Shown: one piece after another, positions 33,369 through 42,238 of the stretch
Position numbering within the stretch: the first letter of the stretch is position 1
Layout of the letters: every line of letters starts with the position of its first letter
From: Kmv34 sp964524965
GTDB taxonomy: Bacteria > Aerophobota > Aerophobia > Aerophobales > B3-G15
Assembly (NCBI GenBank): GCA_964524965.1
Contig: CAZGDY010000003.1
Coordinates: forward strand, 1-46,573
Length of the DNA: 46,573 nucleotides
Direction of reading: 5' to 3'
Made by a program: the position numbers and the translations under genes
Notes under the pieces: model-generated
Told to the model about the DNA's origin: nothing
Seen by the model: only the letters and a program-made list of their open reading frames with translations
Databases searched by the model: none

Positions 33369-33856
33369 CTTTTTTCCTCCTTCGTAGGGAAAATATAAAG
33401 AATTTAAGCTTCTTTATTTAATTACATTAAATAGCAACCCATCCAATAAATATGTTTTTAGATAATAAAAAAAATATTAAAAATGAATATAATTGTAACT
33501 ATCCCCGCCACAGCTACTTATCCTCATTTGATTTCCACTGCCATAAATGTAACCAAGACAATCGGCATCTCTAGACAAATAATGGCTGAGGCTAAATCAA
33601 AAACAGGCACTCACTTATCTGAAGCTTTCCATTTATTCTTTAGACCGCTACCCAAAAAAAATTATACAATCCGTATCCTGCATTGGAAAAAATAAGTTCT
33701 TAAAAAAGATAAAATTATTATACTTTGAAGAATTGGCAGTGTCAAGATTTGTATCAAAACCACGCGAATAGGGAACTGAAACTACCAGACTCCTTGCAGC
33801 GCTTTTGTTCCCGTCAATAAAAAACATCTTTTGCGAATCTCTAAAAAAAGTTCATA
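33369..33856. other. Non-coding stretch, possible decayed membrane-protein remnant
   Basis: No intact gene. On the minus strand around 33490-33660 one frame reads hydrophobic, protein-like sequence (DLASAIICLEMPIVLVTFMAVEIK, shown in part as LASAIICLEMPIVLVTFMAV) broken by two TGA codons and a TAA. This could be a gene relic or chance. Confidence 0.3.
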
Positions 33857-35284
33857 TCAAGTATTACGGCCCGAATTGACCTCATTAATTGGCCCAATTA
33901 CCCGCATAGACTTCCACTTCCCTCCTAGAAACCGAAATAAAAATATGAACCCCAGTATAATCGCATGGATCGTGGTAATAGCCCAAGCAGCGTAAATATT
34001 GGCGTGCAAGAGCACCAAGATAATGTAAGTTGGAATCACCAGGAGAAAAGATGAGGTAATTGCAATTACAAACATAACGAATCGCGTATCTCCGGCTCCC
34101 TTAATTGCCGCAGAAAAAATGATGTTAAGTGTATCAAATACTGAATAAATTGCCACGAAACGAAGCAGAGTTATGGTAATTTTCTGAATGGGAACAAAAC
34201 TGACCGGATCTGCTTGAGAGGCAAAAGGCTTAATAAAAATAGCGGGAATGGCCAGATAAGCAATGGCCATGCTTGCCATATAAACAAATGTCATGTGAAA
34301 ACTGGAATAAACACTACGTTCAGCTAAATCCGGTCTGTTTTTTCCCAGATATTGTCCCACAAGAACTGAAGTTGCTATTCCAAATCCCAGCATGGGCATA
34401 AAAGCCAGCGTATTAATATTAAAAGCAATATTAGTAGCCACTAGTTGTACAACGCCCAATCGCCCTACTAAAAGGACAAAAACGGTAAACCCAACCATGC
34501 CAAGAAAGAACTGCACTCCACTGGGAAAACCAAAATACATCAATCGCGAAAAAAGAGAGCGATCAAACCTCCATCCTTTCAAAGTACGGAAGCGTTGTTC
34601 ATGAATAGGACGGGAAATTAAAAAAAGAAAAATAGAAAAAGAAGAACAAGTTGAAATTACTGTGGCTATGGCCGCTCCTTTTATCCCCATCTCGGGAAAA
34701 CCAAATTTGCCAAATATCAATAGATAATCCAGGACTATGTTTATAATAGTCGCTAAAATATTAATCCACATGATTGGCCAACTCTTACCTCGCCCACTGA
34801 AAAATCCGGACAGAGCAGAAGAAGCGATAGCTGGTGTAGCACCAAGACAAAGCACCTGGAAATAAATTATTTCATATTGCTGAACCAAAGGATCATGCCC
34901 TATCGAACGGAAAATGGGTCCAGCTAAAGGGATCAAGACCAGATGAACTATGCCACCAATAAGAGCAATATACACTCCTTGCCACAAAAGTGGACCAATT
35001 TTCGAATGTTGGCCTGAACCATAATATTGAGCCGTAAAGGTACTGACATAACTAGCGGTTCCCAAAAATAAACTCATTATGGTAAAATTAAGTAAAGCGG
35101 CTGGCAGAGCTGCTGCAATAGATTCTGGCGAATACCAGGCAAGAAACACACGATCGACAAAGTGTTGGATAGACCAGGCCCCCGTACTCAAAATGAGTGG
35201 AACAGCTATGGAAAGTACTTGACGATACCCACCTTCAGAGCTCCAGCGCTTCACAAAAAAAGGAACTATCTTTTCCAATACCAC
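33857..35284 (-). CDS. MATE family efflux transporter
   Basis: 475 aa, twelve predicted membrane helices in two six-helix halves. Family features include LSIAVPLILSTGAWSIQHFVDRVFLAWYS near the N-terminus (in part: VPLILSTGAWSIQHFVDR), the helix-8 SGVQFFLGMVGFTVFV region, NTLAFMPMLGFGIATSVLVGQ, and AIKGAGDTRFVM in the last third. MATE proteins export cationic drugs or metabolites with Na+ or H+. The start is GTG at 35284 after AAAGGTGG. It is transcribed alone; no regulator adjoins it. Confidence 0.93.
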   Translation of the reverse strand: MVLEKIVPFFVKRWSSEGGYRQVLSIAVPLILSTGAWSIQHFVDRVFLAWYSPESIAAALPAALLNFTIMSLFLGTASYVSTFTAQYYGSGQHSKIGPLLWQGVYIALIGGIVHLVLIPLAGPIFRSIGHDPLVQQYEIIYFQVLCLGATPAIASSALSGFFSGRGKSWPIMWINILATIINIVLDYLLIFGKFGFPEMGIKGAAIATVISTCSSFSIFLFLISRPIHEQRFRTLKGWRFDRSLFSRLMYFGFPSGVQFFLGMVGFTVFVLLVGRLGVVQLVATNIAFNINTLAFMPMLGFGIATSVLVGQYLGKNRPDLAERSVYSSFHMTFVYMASMAIAYLAIPAIFIKPFASQADPVSFVPIQKITITLLRFVAIYSVFDTLNIIFSAAIKGAGDTRFVMFVIAITSSFLLVIPTYIILVLLHANIYAAWAITTIHAIILGFIFLFRFLGGKWKSMRVIGPINEVNSGRNT

Positions 35285-35466
35285 TTTCTATTTTCCACCT
35301 TTGTCCTTTTGAGTAAGATCAGCCACCTTAACACAGGCAAGCCAAGGTAAAAAGACTTTCTTTCCAACAAATCTAATCGACACCTATAAGATATAAAATT
35401 ACCTTGATAAATCAAGAGGTAAAGCACAGCTAAGAAAAATCCAAACTCTCCTTTTATCATAATTGG

Positions 35467-35500
35467 TTGACAATTACTAAAGTTTATCTTAGCTTAAGAT
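35467..35500 (+). promoter_or_regulatory. Possible promoter with overlapping inverted repeat before the flavodoxin
   Basis: TTGACA (35467-35472) is followed after 17 nt by TAGCTT, a poor -10. Overlapping it is an inverted repeat ATCTTA-GCT-TAAGAT (35486-35500), which could be an operator. Confidence 0.35.
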
Positions 35501-35504
35501 ATAA

Positions 35505-35681
35505 GTGATATCAGGCATTTTTGAAAAAGTGACAAAGGCCCATTTATTTAAAATTAAATTAAAAAACAAAGTTGAATATACTCAATTATACGCCATTTCC
35601 GGATTAATATTGCTAGTTATTTTGCCGTTTTCTATTTTTTTTGATTTAAAAACTTTTTATGAAGAAATAAATCTTACATAG
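35505..35681 (+). CDS. Possible small single-helix membrane protein upstream of flavodoxin
   Basis: An open frame of 58 codons from GTG 35505 (or 50 codons from GTG 35529) to TAG 35681. It has a basic N-terminus (KVTKAHLFKIKLKNKVEY), one strongly hydrophobic helix (YAISGLILLVILPFSIFF) and an acidic tail. It ends 11 bp before the flavodoxin ATG, which would fit coexpression. There is no clear Shine-Dalgarno, and I recognise no family, so it may be spurious. Confidence 0.35.
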   Translation: MISGIFEKVTKAHLFKIKLKNKVEYTQLYAISGLILLVILPFSIFFDLKTFYEEINLT

Positions 35682-35692
35682 GGAGTTATAAA

Positions 35693-36157
35693 ATGACAAA
35701 AGTTATTATAGTTTACGATTCAAAATATGGTAATACCAAACATGCAGCTGAAACTATCGTCCAGGGAATGGAAGAAGCTCAGGAAATAGAAACGATTCTT
35801 AGCGAGGTCAAAAACTTAGATTTTGACAGTATCCTTGATTGTGAGGTTATTTTAATTGGCTCTCCCAATCATATTGGCGGACCCACGAAAAATATTAAGA
35901 GATTCATCGATAAACTGAGAACTCTTGAGTTAAAGGAAAAACAAATTGCTGTTTTTGACACCTACCTCGGAAAAGATTTTGAAAAAGCGCTGAAAAAAAT
36001 GGAAAAAAGAATCAATAAAAAGATTCCCCAATCAAAACTAATAACCTCAGGGTTATCAATAAAAGTAGAAGGGATGAAAGGTCCAATCTCTGAGGAAGAG
36101 CTACTCCGATGTAAAGATTTTGGACGCAAAATAATAGCTCAAATAACTGTTTCTTAG
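35693..36157 (+). CDS. Flavodoxin-like protein
   Basis: 154 aa, a flavodoxin fold. The FMN-phosphate loop is DSKYGNTKHAA (residues 8-18), and the isoalloxazine-contacting loop is SPNHIGGPTKNIKRFID. A low-potential electron carrier or a flavodoxin-domain reductase partner is likely, in keeping with an anaerobe. GGGAG precedes ATG 35693. It is followed by non-coding DNA; no specific redox partner is adjacent. Confidence 0.88.
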   Translation: MTKVIIVYDSKYGNTKHAAETIVQGMEEAQEIETILSEVKNLDFDSILDCEVILIGSPNHIGGPTKNIKRFIDKLRTLELKEKQIAVFDTYLGKDFEKALKKMEKRINKKIPQSKLITSGLSIKVEGMKGPISEEELLRCKDFGRKIIAQITVS

Positions 36158-36444
36158 CTGATTTTTAGTTGCAATTCAAAGGAGCTTATCCCTGGGATTA
36201 TTGGCCGGTAAGAATAATAAAGACTGACAAGCAAGCTCGAAAATCAATGACTAAAATTAAATCATATAAAATTCAAAAGACTCATCGACGAAAAAACCTC
36301 AATAAATACACAAAAAAACATTTCAGATCCCTCCCGACATTCTAACTCTTTAGGCAAGAGATGAGCTAAGATAGTGGATAGGAATATCAATTGTTAAAAT
36401 GAGGAGAGAAAAAAAGAGGGAAAAAATAAAAGGAGATATCAATA
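36158..36444. other. Non-coding stretch between flavodoxin and leader ORF
   Basis: No gene was called. An open frame of 58 codons from TTG 36169 to TAA 36345 is very basic and has no ribosome-binding site. No promoter with both boxes was found. Confidence 0.4.
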
Positions 36445-36507
36445 ATGGGTGATAATAAGAATTTAGTTTTCGGGAAAAAAATTTGTCTTACAAAACTAAA
36501 AAAGTAG
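36445..36507 (+). CDS. Possible 20-residue leader peptide
   Basis: ATG 36445 to TAG 36507 encodes a 20-aa basic peptide (MGDNKNLVFGKKICLTKLKK). An AAAGGAG site (36429-36435) stands 9 nt before the ATG, a better ribosome site than that of the following gene, whose ATG lies 10 bp after this stop. It has no regulatory codon run. It could be a translated leader controlling the membrane-protein gene, or simply a small protein. Confidence 0.4.
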   Translation: MGDNKNLVFGKKICLTKLKK

Positions 36508-36517
36508 AGGGTAACTT

Positions 36518-37258
36518 ATGAGAAAATGGAAATGGCAAATTATTTTCGCATCAGGACTTGTCTTTTTATCTGCTATCCTTTATTGGACACATTACACAAT
36601 TTTTCATGATACACACCACATTTTTATCTATCTGTTGGGGGATATTGCCTTTGTTCCTATTGAGGTTTTGATGGTTACTTTGATTATCCAGCGATTGTTA
36701 AAAATAAGAGAAAAACACGCTTTACTTGAAAAACTCAATATGATTGTGGGGATTTTTTTCAGTGAGATGGGAACAAAACTTTTAACTTATTTCTCTGATT
36801 TAGATCCTGAACTGGACAAGATTAAAGAAGAATTTACTGCAATTGATGAATGGACCAACAATGAATTTTCGCGAGTGAGTAAAATCCTTCAAAACTACAA
36901 TTATGTGATAATTATTGATAAACTCGACCTGGAGTATCTGCGCCGTTTTTTTCTTAAGGAAAGAAGTTTTTTGGTGCGACTTCTGGAAAATCCAAGTCTT
37001 CTGGAACATGAGTCCTTTACCCACCTTCTTCGATCGATATTTCACTTCGCTGAGGAACTTTCCAGTAGAAAAGAGATAAACCAACTTCCAAAAACCGATC
37101 TGGAGCACCTGGAAAACGATATAAGAAGAGTATACGCCCAGTTGGTGCAACAATGGCTTGATTATATGAAGTACCTGAAGAACAATTATTCTTTCCTTTT
37201 TTCTTTCTCTATGAGAACAAACCCTTTTAACCAAGAAGCATCACCTATTATACAATGA
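36518..37258 (+). CDS. Conserved two-helix membrane protein of unknown function
   Basis: 246 aa. Two membrane helices at about 8-24 and 36-60, with a distinctive THYTIFHDTHHIFIYLLGDI stretch (several His) between or within them, then FVPIEVLMVTLIIQRLL. Residues 65-235 form a long charged, helical cytoplasmic region (REKHALLEKLNMIVGIFFSE, FFLKERSFLVRLLENPSLLE). From memory, similar His-rich HDTHHIFIYLLGD proteins occur in various anaerobic bacteria and archaea without assigned function. AGAGGG precedes ATG 36518. A terminator-like hairpin follows at 37377. Confidence 0.8.
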   Translation: MRKWKWQIIFASGLVFLSAILYWTHYTIFHDTHHIFIYLLGDIAFVPIEVLMVTLIIQRLLKIREKHALLEKLNMIVGIFFSEMGTKLLTYFSDLDPELDKIKEEFTAIDEWTNNEFSRVSKILQNYNYVIIIDKLDLEYLRRFFLKERSFLVRLLENPSLLEHESFTHLLRSIFHFAEELSSRKEINQLPKTDLEHLENDIRRVYAQLVQQWLDYMKYLKNNYSFLFSFSMRTNPFNQEASPIIQ

Positions 37259-37376
37259 CCGCTTAAGGATAAGCTACAATTTGTGCTTAAAAAAAACAAA
37301 TCTTCCCAAAGTATCATAATTAAAAAACTACATCGGATTTTTAAGAACACTTTACATTTTTTTAAAATCCAGTGGC

Positions 37377-37396
37377 AAGATTTGTAAATCTTTTTT
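37377..37396 (+). terminator. Intrinsic terminator after the membrane-protein gene
   Basis: AAGATTT (37377-37383) pairs with AAATCTT (37386-37392), followed by T residues (six T in a row counting the end of the stem). The stem is A/T-rich. The opposing aldolase gene ends at 37396. Confidence 0.5.
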
Positions 37397-38354
37397 CAGA
37401 CCTTGGCTAATATTTTTCTCAAGGATTCCCCATTTTCTTTTAAATAGTGATAAAGAATTGTCAAATCCATGGGAAGATTAAAATCACGTACACCAAGCTC
37501 TATGTACTTTTGAATATCTTCTTCTTTTGTTAAAGGACTAAGCTCCACCCGGGGACGTACTCCCATTTTTAATGCCATTGTAATAGTTTTAAGTTCCGCT
37601 TTCCTCACTTCCGGGTGGGGGAAGGATTGTCTCGCTAAACCTATACTTAAACCGTAATCGCAAGGACCAAACTGAACCATATCTAATCCTTTTACTGAAA
37701 GAATGGCTTCCAAATTGTCAACAGCTCCTTTTTTTTCGATCATAAAAACTATTACCACATCATTCATTGCTTCGACATACTCTTTAGAACCAGNNNNNNN
37801 NNNNNNNNNNNNNNNNNNNNNNNNNNNNNNNNNNNNNNNNNNNNNNNNNNNNNNNNNNNNNNNNNNNNNNNNNNNNNNNNNNNNNNNNNNNNNATCATAA
37901 AAACTATTACCACATCATTCATTGCTTCGACATACTCTTTAGAACCAGCTTCTAACCCGTACCCTACACTCCTTGCTGCATGACAACCATTAATACCTTT
38001 ACTATCTGGTGTCTCTGGTCTGACAATTCGTACACATTCTTTTGCATCCTCTACAGTTCTAATATCTGTAAAGAGTATATTTTGTATCCCTGATTTTAAA
38101 GCTCTTTGAGCAAGAAAACAATTAGGCTCTTGGTCAACTTTCAACATTGATGAAATACCAAAAAGCTCACTCGCCCTGGCTAAATTTTCCAGGTCATATA
38201 AGTTATAAGGTGCATACTCGCCAACAAATTCAACGTAATCAATTGCACCAGTGTGACCGATAACCTCTACTATACCCGGCCAGGCACTAAGAATACGGGT
38301 ACCGATAGTAGACTTACCTTCTTTGAGTAATTCTCTTAACTGATTTTTTCTCAT
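37396..38354 (-). CDS. HpcH/HpaI aldolase/citrate lyase family protein, falsely interrupted by a 100-N gap
   Basis: Read in order, the two halves make one 267-aa protein: the part from ATG 38354 runs to VEAMNDVVIVFM, and the part after the gap repeats those residues and continues IEKKGAVDNLEAILSVKGLD to the stop at 37396. The 55 bp before and after the N are identical, so removing one copy plus the N (155 bp) restores a single frame of normal family length. Features: GTRILSAWPGIVEVIGHTG, DYVEFVGEY, a KVDQEPNCF strand, metal-site-like IEKKGAVDNLE (Glu) and GPCDYGLSIG (Asp). These Mg/Mn-dependent aldolases cleave 2-keto-4-hydroxy acids. The hydroxyacid dehydrogenase gene is 54 bp upstream, suggesting a catabolic pair. 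Confidence 0.88.
37739..37948. repeat. 55-bp direct duplicate flanking 100 N (scaffolding artefact)
   Basis: Positions 37739-37793 and 37894-37948 are identical over 55 bp; the N fill everything between. This is what scaffolding produces when overlapping contig ends are joined with a default gap. Confidence 0.92.
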
Positions 38355-38408
38355 TGTAATCTCACCTTTATGTTTTTTATTGTTCTAAAAAACTATCCTT
38401 ACCCACTT

Positions 38409-39404
38409 TTAATTCAATGTGAGTTTTTCTTTAACCTGAGGATTTACTAAAGATAAAGGTAGTTTTCCACTTAACACCCGCATCACTTCCTGGGTAACAC
38501 TGACATGAAGTTGAGTGAACGCTTCTTCGGTAAAGGAGGCTACATGAGGGGTAAGAATAATATTATCCACCTTTAACAAAGGATTATCAGATTCCACAGG
38601 CTCTTTTTCCATAACATCCAATCCTGCCCCCATAATTTGTCCTTCTTTTAAAGCCTCACATAGCGCTTTTTCATTCACCACTTTTCCGCGAGCGGTATTA
38701 ATAAAAAAAGCAGACTTTTTCATCATATTAAATTCTTTTTTCCCAAACAAATACTTGGTTTCCTCTGTTAAAGGAACGTGAACCGATATAAAATCAGAGT
38801 TTTTCAATAATATGTCAAAATCTATCAATTTCACGCCATACTTTTGCCCCTCATTTTTATTTAAGTAAGGATCATAGGCTACAATATCTAAATTAAAAGC
38901 TTTAGCTTTGCGAGCAGTTGCTTTAGCTATATTCCCAAAACCTACCAAACCAAAGACTTTTCCTTTTAAGCTATGGACTTCTCTTCCTATTGATTTATCC
39001 CAAAAACCTTTTTTAATGGAATTGTTAAAGGGGATTAGCTTTCTAGCACAGGCTAATAGCAAGGCAATAGCTATAGTTGAGACCTCTTCAATACAAAAAT
39101 TAGGGACATTGACCACAGGAATACCCTTTTCCGTAGCACTTCCAATATCTACAGTATCAACCCCTACTCCATAACGAACAATAACTTTGCAATTATCTAA
39201 AGTGTTAATAACTTTTTTCGTTACAGGAGCTTGCACATTGAGTATAACATCTACTCCTTTAGCAGCTTCAATTACCTCATCTTCTGTGTTGCATTGACTA
39301 AAAATTAACTCCGCCCCAATTTTTGGTAATGCTTCCTTTTCAATTTCAAAAAATTTTTTTTGAGCAGCTGCACCATCCGTCACTAATACTTTGTATTTTT
39401 TCAT
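38409..39404 (-). CDS. D-isomer-specific 2-hydroxyacid dehydrogenase (phosphoglycerate dehydrogenase-like)
   Basis: About 331 aa. The N-terminal catalytic segment ends with VIVRYGVGVDTVDIGSATEKG (shown in part: RYGVGVDTVDIGSA). The NAD-binding domain has VFGLVGFGNIAKATARKAKAF and DPYLN, and the active site has NTARGKVVNEKAL (Arg), DVMEKEPVE (Glu) and ILTPHVASFTEEA (catalytic His). It lacks the C-terminal ACT/ASB domains of biosynthetic SerA, so a catabolic D-hydroxyacid dehydrogenase is as likely. ATG 39404 is preferred to ATG 39413, because GGAAGGA sits too close to the earlier one. It is cotranscribed with the downstream aldolase. Confidence 0.88.
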   Translation of the reverse strand: MKKYKVLVTDGAAAQKKFFEIEKEALPKIGAELIFSQCNTEDEVIEAAKGVDVILNVQAPVTKKVINTLDNCKVIVRYGVGVDTVDIGSATEKGIPVVNVPNFCIEEVSTIAIALLLACARKLIPFNNSIKKGFWDKSIGREVHSLKGKVFGLVGFGNIAKATARKAKAFNLDIVAYDPYLNKNEGQKYGVKLIDFDILLKNSDFISVHVPLTEETKYLFGKKEFNMMKKSAFFINTARGKVVNEKALCEALKEGQIMGAGLDVMEKEPVESDNPLLKVDNIILTPHVASFTEEAFTQLHVSVTQEVMRVLSGKLPLSLVNPQVKEKLTLN

Positions 39405-39744
39405 TAAATCCATTCCTTCCCAGAAAAATCTCTGGATCTTAAATTCATTAGATATTTACCTTGAAAAATTATTAGGCCCGATGATTTTGAGCTTATTTCT
39501 CCTCAATAGATTTTTATTAACAAATCTTAGTTTTAATAAATGCAGTACCCACCTTATCCCATGAGCTCCATCTAAGCTTTCACATCCCCTGCAAACAGCG
39601 CACCCCAAAACACTTAAGGAAACACGGTATAAATCAGTCAAATTNNNNNNNNNNNNNNNNNNNNNNNNNNNNNNNNNNNNNNNNNNNNNNNNNNNNNNNN
39701 NNNNNNNNNNNNNNNNNNNNNNNNNNNNNNNNNNNNNNNNNNNN
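39405..39744. other. Non-coding sequence and assembly gap (100 N at 39645-39744)
   Basis: 39405-39644 shows no credible gene on either strand. The frame that continues into it from the membrane protein beyond the N is chance. The flanks of this gap are not duplicated, so real sequence is missing. Confidence 0.6.
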
Positions 39745-40292
39745 GATCCATCTTCATTCATTAGAGTAAAAGAATAAGTACCTTCCTCAATGCCCCACTC
39801 CAAAGTCTGAGTTCCTTCTCCATAAGTGGAGACTGTCCAGAATTCTTGAGTAGTGGGAGCTTGGGGCTCGGAAGTGCCTGGATGATTGGTATAATCCAGA
39901 TTAGGTTTATGGATACTGAAATCAGTAATCTCATCATATTCAACACCTTCAAGGTAGGCCTCTAAGTCTTGCGCCTTTGCCATCCCAATAAAGATTTGTT
40001 TGGAAGGATCGTTACTGGAGCCCTCTACTTTAATGGTAAGAAAGTCACTCGGAGCCCAACGTTTACCCCAGAATAGCCATTCCCAATCTCCTCCTAAGTC
40101 TATGTTGGCAGGCTTAGTAACAATAGCGTAGGAATCTTTCTCAAGCCGGATGGCAGGTGTGGTGTAAAAACCCTCACTGTCTCTTAGAGTTTTCTCCACC
40201 CATATCAAGGCTCCTCCACCCAAAATAGGAACTAACGATATCAGGAGCACGATGATACCAACGACCAGCAGTACAATCTTTCCTGCTTTCAT
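39745..40292 (-). CDS. Membrane-anchored protein of unknown function, C-terminus lost in gap
   Basis: About 182 residues are visible. One N-terminal membrane helix (IVLLVVGIIVLLISLVPILGGG, residues ~5-26; shown over the limit only in part as VLLVVGIIVLLISLVPILGG) precedes an outside domain rich in aromatic and acidic residues (DSEGFYTTPAIRLEKDSYAI, DWEWLFWGKRW, TQEFWTVSTYGEGTQTLEW, GTYSFTLMNEDG). Proteins with this layout usually end in a second helix, which would lie in the gap. No function is known to me. Its promoter is at 40575-40603, giving a long ~275-nt leader. Confidence 0.7.
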
Positions 40293-40693
40293 GATAACAC
40301 CTCCTAGTTTTTTTAACCTATTTCTTTCTCAGTGATTGGAGCAATCCACTTTCCTCAACCACCGCCAAGAACTAAGTTATAAAATAAGCCACAATTCTTG
40401 TGCCAATAAAAATTATACTTTCAAACAGCAGCACTAAAACACAGGCCCGTATGGTATTCTTCCTCATATAGACCTCATTTAAAATCAACTCGTTTTCTTA
40501 GCGAGTTATTTCTCAAAGAAAGCTCAAATTCCGCCATGCTGGAATAATCTGGCAGACTACCTTTTCTCGAACGTAAGATAGGTCAGATCGCAACCCTTGT
40601 CAATTTATTTTAATGACTCTGTTGAAAAGAGACTCCAGCCACCCAATTTTTTTTTGACAAACTTTAAGTAATCCCTTCCGGACTTTCATTATT
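40293..40693. other. Non-coding region carrying the promoter of the 40292 gene
   Basis: No gene. Besides the promoter at 40575-40603 there is a small hairpin AACTCG/CGAGTT (40487-40492 with 40502-40507) in the transcribed leader. Confidence 0.5.
40575..40603 (-). promoter_or_regulatory. Sigma-70 promoter upstream of the membrane-anchored protein
   Basis: Perfect TTGACA (40603-40598), 17-nt spacer, TATCTT (40580-40575) on the minus strand. Confidence 0.7.
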
Positions 40694-41578
40694 CTAACTA
40701 TTTATATAATTCAATTTTCTGCCCAGTCTCTCAGATTGATAAGCTAAAAATTTCCATTTTCCCCATATTGAATAGTAATTATTTATCATATCATCAGTAA
40801 TCTTGCTACATTTACTAAATATATTTTGACTAAAATATCTTCTTACACTGCTATCAATAGGTATAACAGAATAAACACCTAAGAGTGTTAGAATATGATT
40901 TACTGAATATTCGCCAATTCCTCTAACTTCACGTAATTTCAAAATTTTCTCATGAATACCATCATTTTTTTCCTTTCTTTCTGGCAATATTACTTTTCCA
41001 TCCTCAATCAATCTACAAAGATTCAGGATATAATCTGCCCTATAACCTAGACCCAAATTTTTAAATTTATCATGATTGTATTTTAATATATCAACAACTC
41101 CTGGAAATACTCCTTTTCCTACTTCGTTAACAAGATTTTCTACCATTCGTTTTGTATTATTCCAGCTTACATTTGTTGTACACATTGTTTTAATAATATT
41201 TTCAAACACAAACGGAGAACGAATCATTCTGCCGACACCAATTTGAGATACATATCTTAATACTTTATCTTCCTTACATTTTTTATGAAATTCCGTTAAA
41301 TCTTCGTTGAATCTAAACATATAAATTATATCACTTTTTATTTTTTGCTTTTCTTGTTCGCTCAAAGATACATTTGTCTTTATTTCTAAACTATTTTTAC
41401 TTTTATTCTCTTTTATAACGTATTCTACAACAGTACCACTATAAAGTTTATCGCGTCTTTTTAAAAACTTTTTTTTAATATCCCAAGAAAAAGGTTCTAG
41501 AAAGACCCAGCCGTGTGATAATACAATAGATTCAAAATCGAACTTTTTTAATTTAGGCTTAATGATGAATTTGGCCAT
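40694..41578 (-). CDS. HhH-GPD DNA glycosylase (AlkA/3-methyladenine glycosylase-like)
   Basis: 294 aa. An N-terminal beta-rich domain (residues 1-~95) precedes the helical HhH-GPD domain: SPFVFENIIKTMCTTNVSW, LGLGYRADYIL, the hairpin LREVRGIGEYSVNHILTLLG and the catalytic Asp in PIDSSVRRYF. Having Asp but no Lys at the hairpin end suggests a monofunctional glycosylase acting on alkylated bases, though some family members handle 8-oxoguanine. It lies alone, next to a region of gene decay, and its A/T-rich, Asn/Lys-rich composition differs slightly from the core genes. Confidence 0.82.
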   Translation of the reverse strand: MAKFIIKPKLKKFDFESIVLSHGWVFLEPFSWDIKKKFLKRRDKLYSGTVVEYVIKENKSKNSLEIKTNVSLSEQEKQKIKSDIIYMFRFNEDLTEFHKKCKEDKVLRYVSQIGVGRMIRSPFVFENIIKTMCTTNVSWNNTKRMVENLVNEVGKGVFPGVVDILKYNHDKFKNLGLGYRADYILNLCRLIEDGKVILPERKEKNDGIHEKILKLREVRGIGEYSVNHILTLLGVYSVIPIDSSVRRYFSQNIFSKCSKITDDMINNYYSIWGKWKFLAYQSERLGRKLNYINS

Positions 41579-41771
41579 TTTTAACTCATCTCATATTTTC
41601 TAAAAATCTTATTAAAGGTTCCTATTTATTTTTGTCTTTATTCTTAAGTTATTTTATCTAATTTTTTATTTCGTTTCCACCATTTAAACGGTTATTATTG
41701 CTGCCTTTTTTCTCGGTACAGAATTTTTGAAACTTATATTTAATTGATTGTGAGAGTTGTTTTGCGAGATT

Positions 41772-41996
41772 TCAATTAATTGATTGCAAGAAAATATTAA
41801 GATCTCTTTTTATATTATCTCTTCCAAGGCTTTTCGTCAATTTATATAATTTTTCTTCTTTATTGTTCAATGGAATACATCCATTTTTTGCAATACAGTT
41901 ATCTTTTTGATTTTGCAGATAAAAGCGAGTCTGCCAAGTATTCCTGAGCACGTTGGGGAAGGCGAGGCGACGAGCGAGCTTGTACGAGGCGAACAA
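41772..41996 (-). pseudogene. Possible gene remnant, unidentified
   Basis: A 74-codon frame whose last ~50 residues (CIAKNGCIPLNNKEEKLYKL..., RDNIKRDLNIFLQ) read like real protein, while the first ~20 come from the GC-rich patch. Beyond its TGA at 41772-41774, other frames on the same strand continue with protein-like sequence (ISQNNSHNQLNISFKNS). This is consistent with a frameshifted relic. I do not recognise the family. Confidence 0.35.
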
Positions 41997-42238
41997 ACGT
42001 TAGCAGATTTAGTTCAAAAAGATAAAATTAGCTCCCTGAAGCCGACATAATACGAACCAACCAGAAGTGATCATAAAGAGCTCACTTATTAAATTAAAAA
42101 GTGAATCACTATCAAAAACCATAAATTAAAAAGTGTAAAATATCAAACAAAAAATGACAAAAGATAATTTTGGGATTAATATTCGACTTTGGTACGTATG
42201 GTACGGTTAAGCGAACAAGAAAAGAGAAATGGAGATAG

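Noticed and set aside
33483..33695. Plus-strand 70-codon frame
   Set aside because: No ribosome-binding site, no recognisable family, and the opposite strand looks at least as protein-like.
36169..36345. Very basic 58-codon frame starting at TTG
   Set aside because: No Shine-Dalgarno, low-complexity Lys/Arg composition expected from A-rich DNA.
39456..39644. Continuation of the membrane protein beyond the N gap
   Set aside because: The frame only appears joined because N are read through; the residues are not like the rest of the protein.
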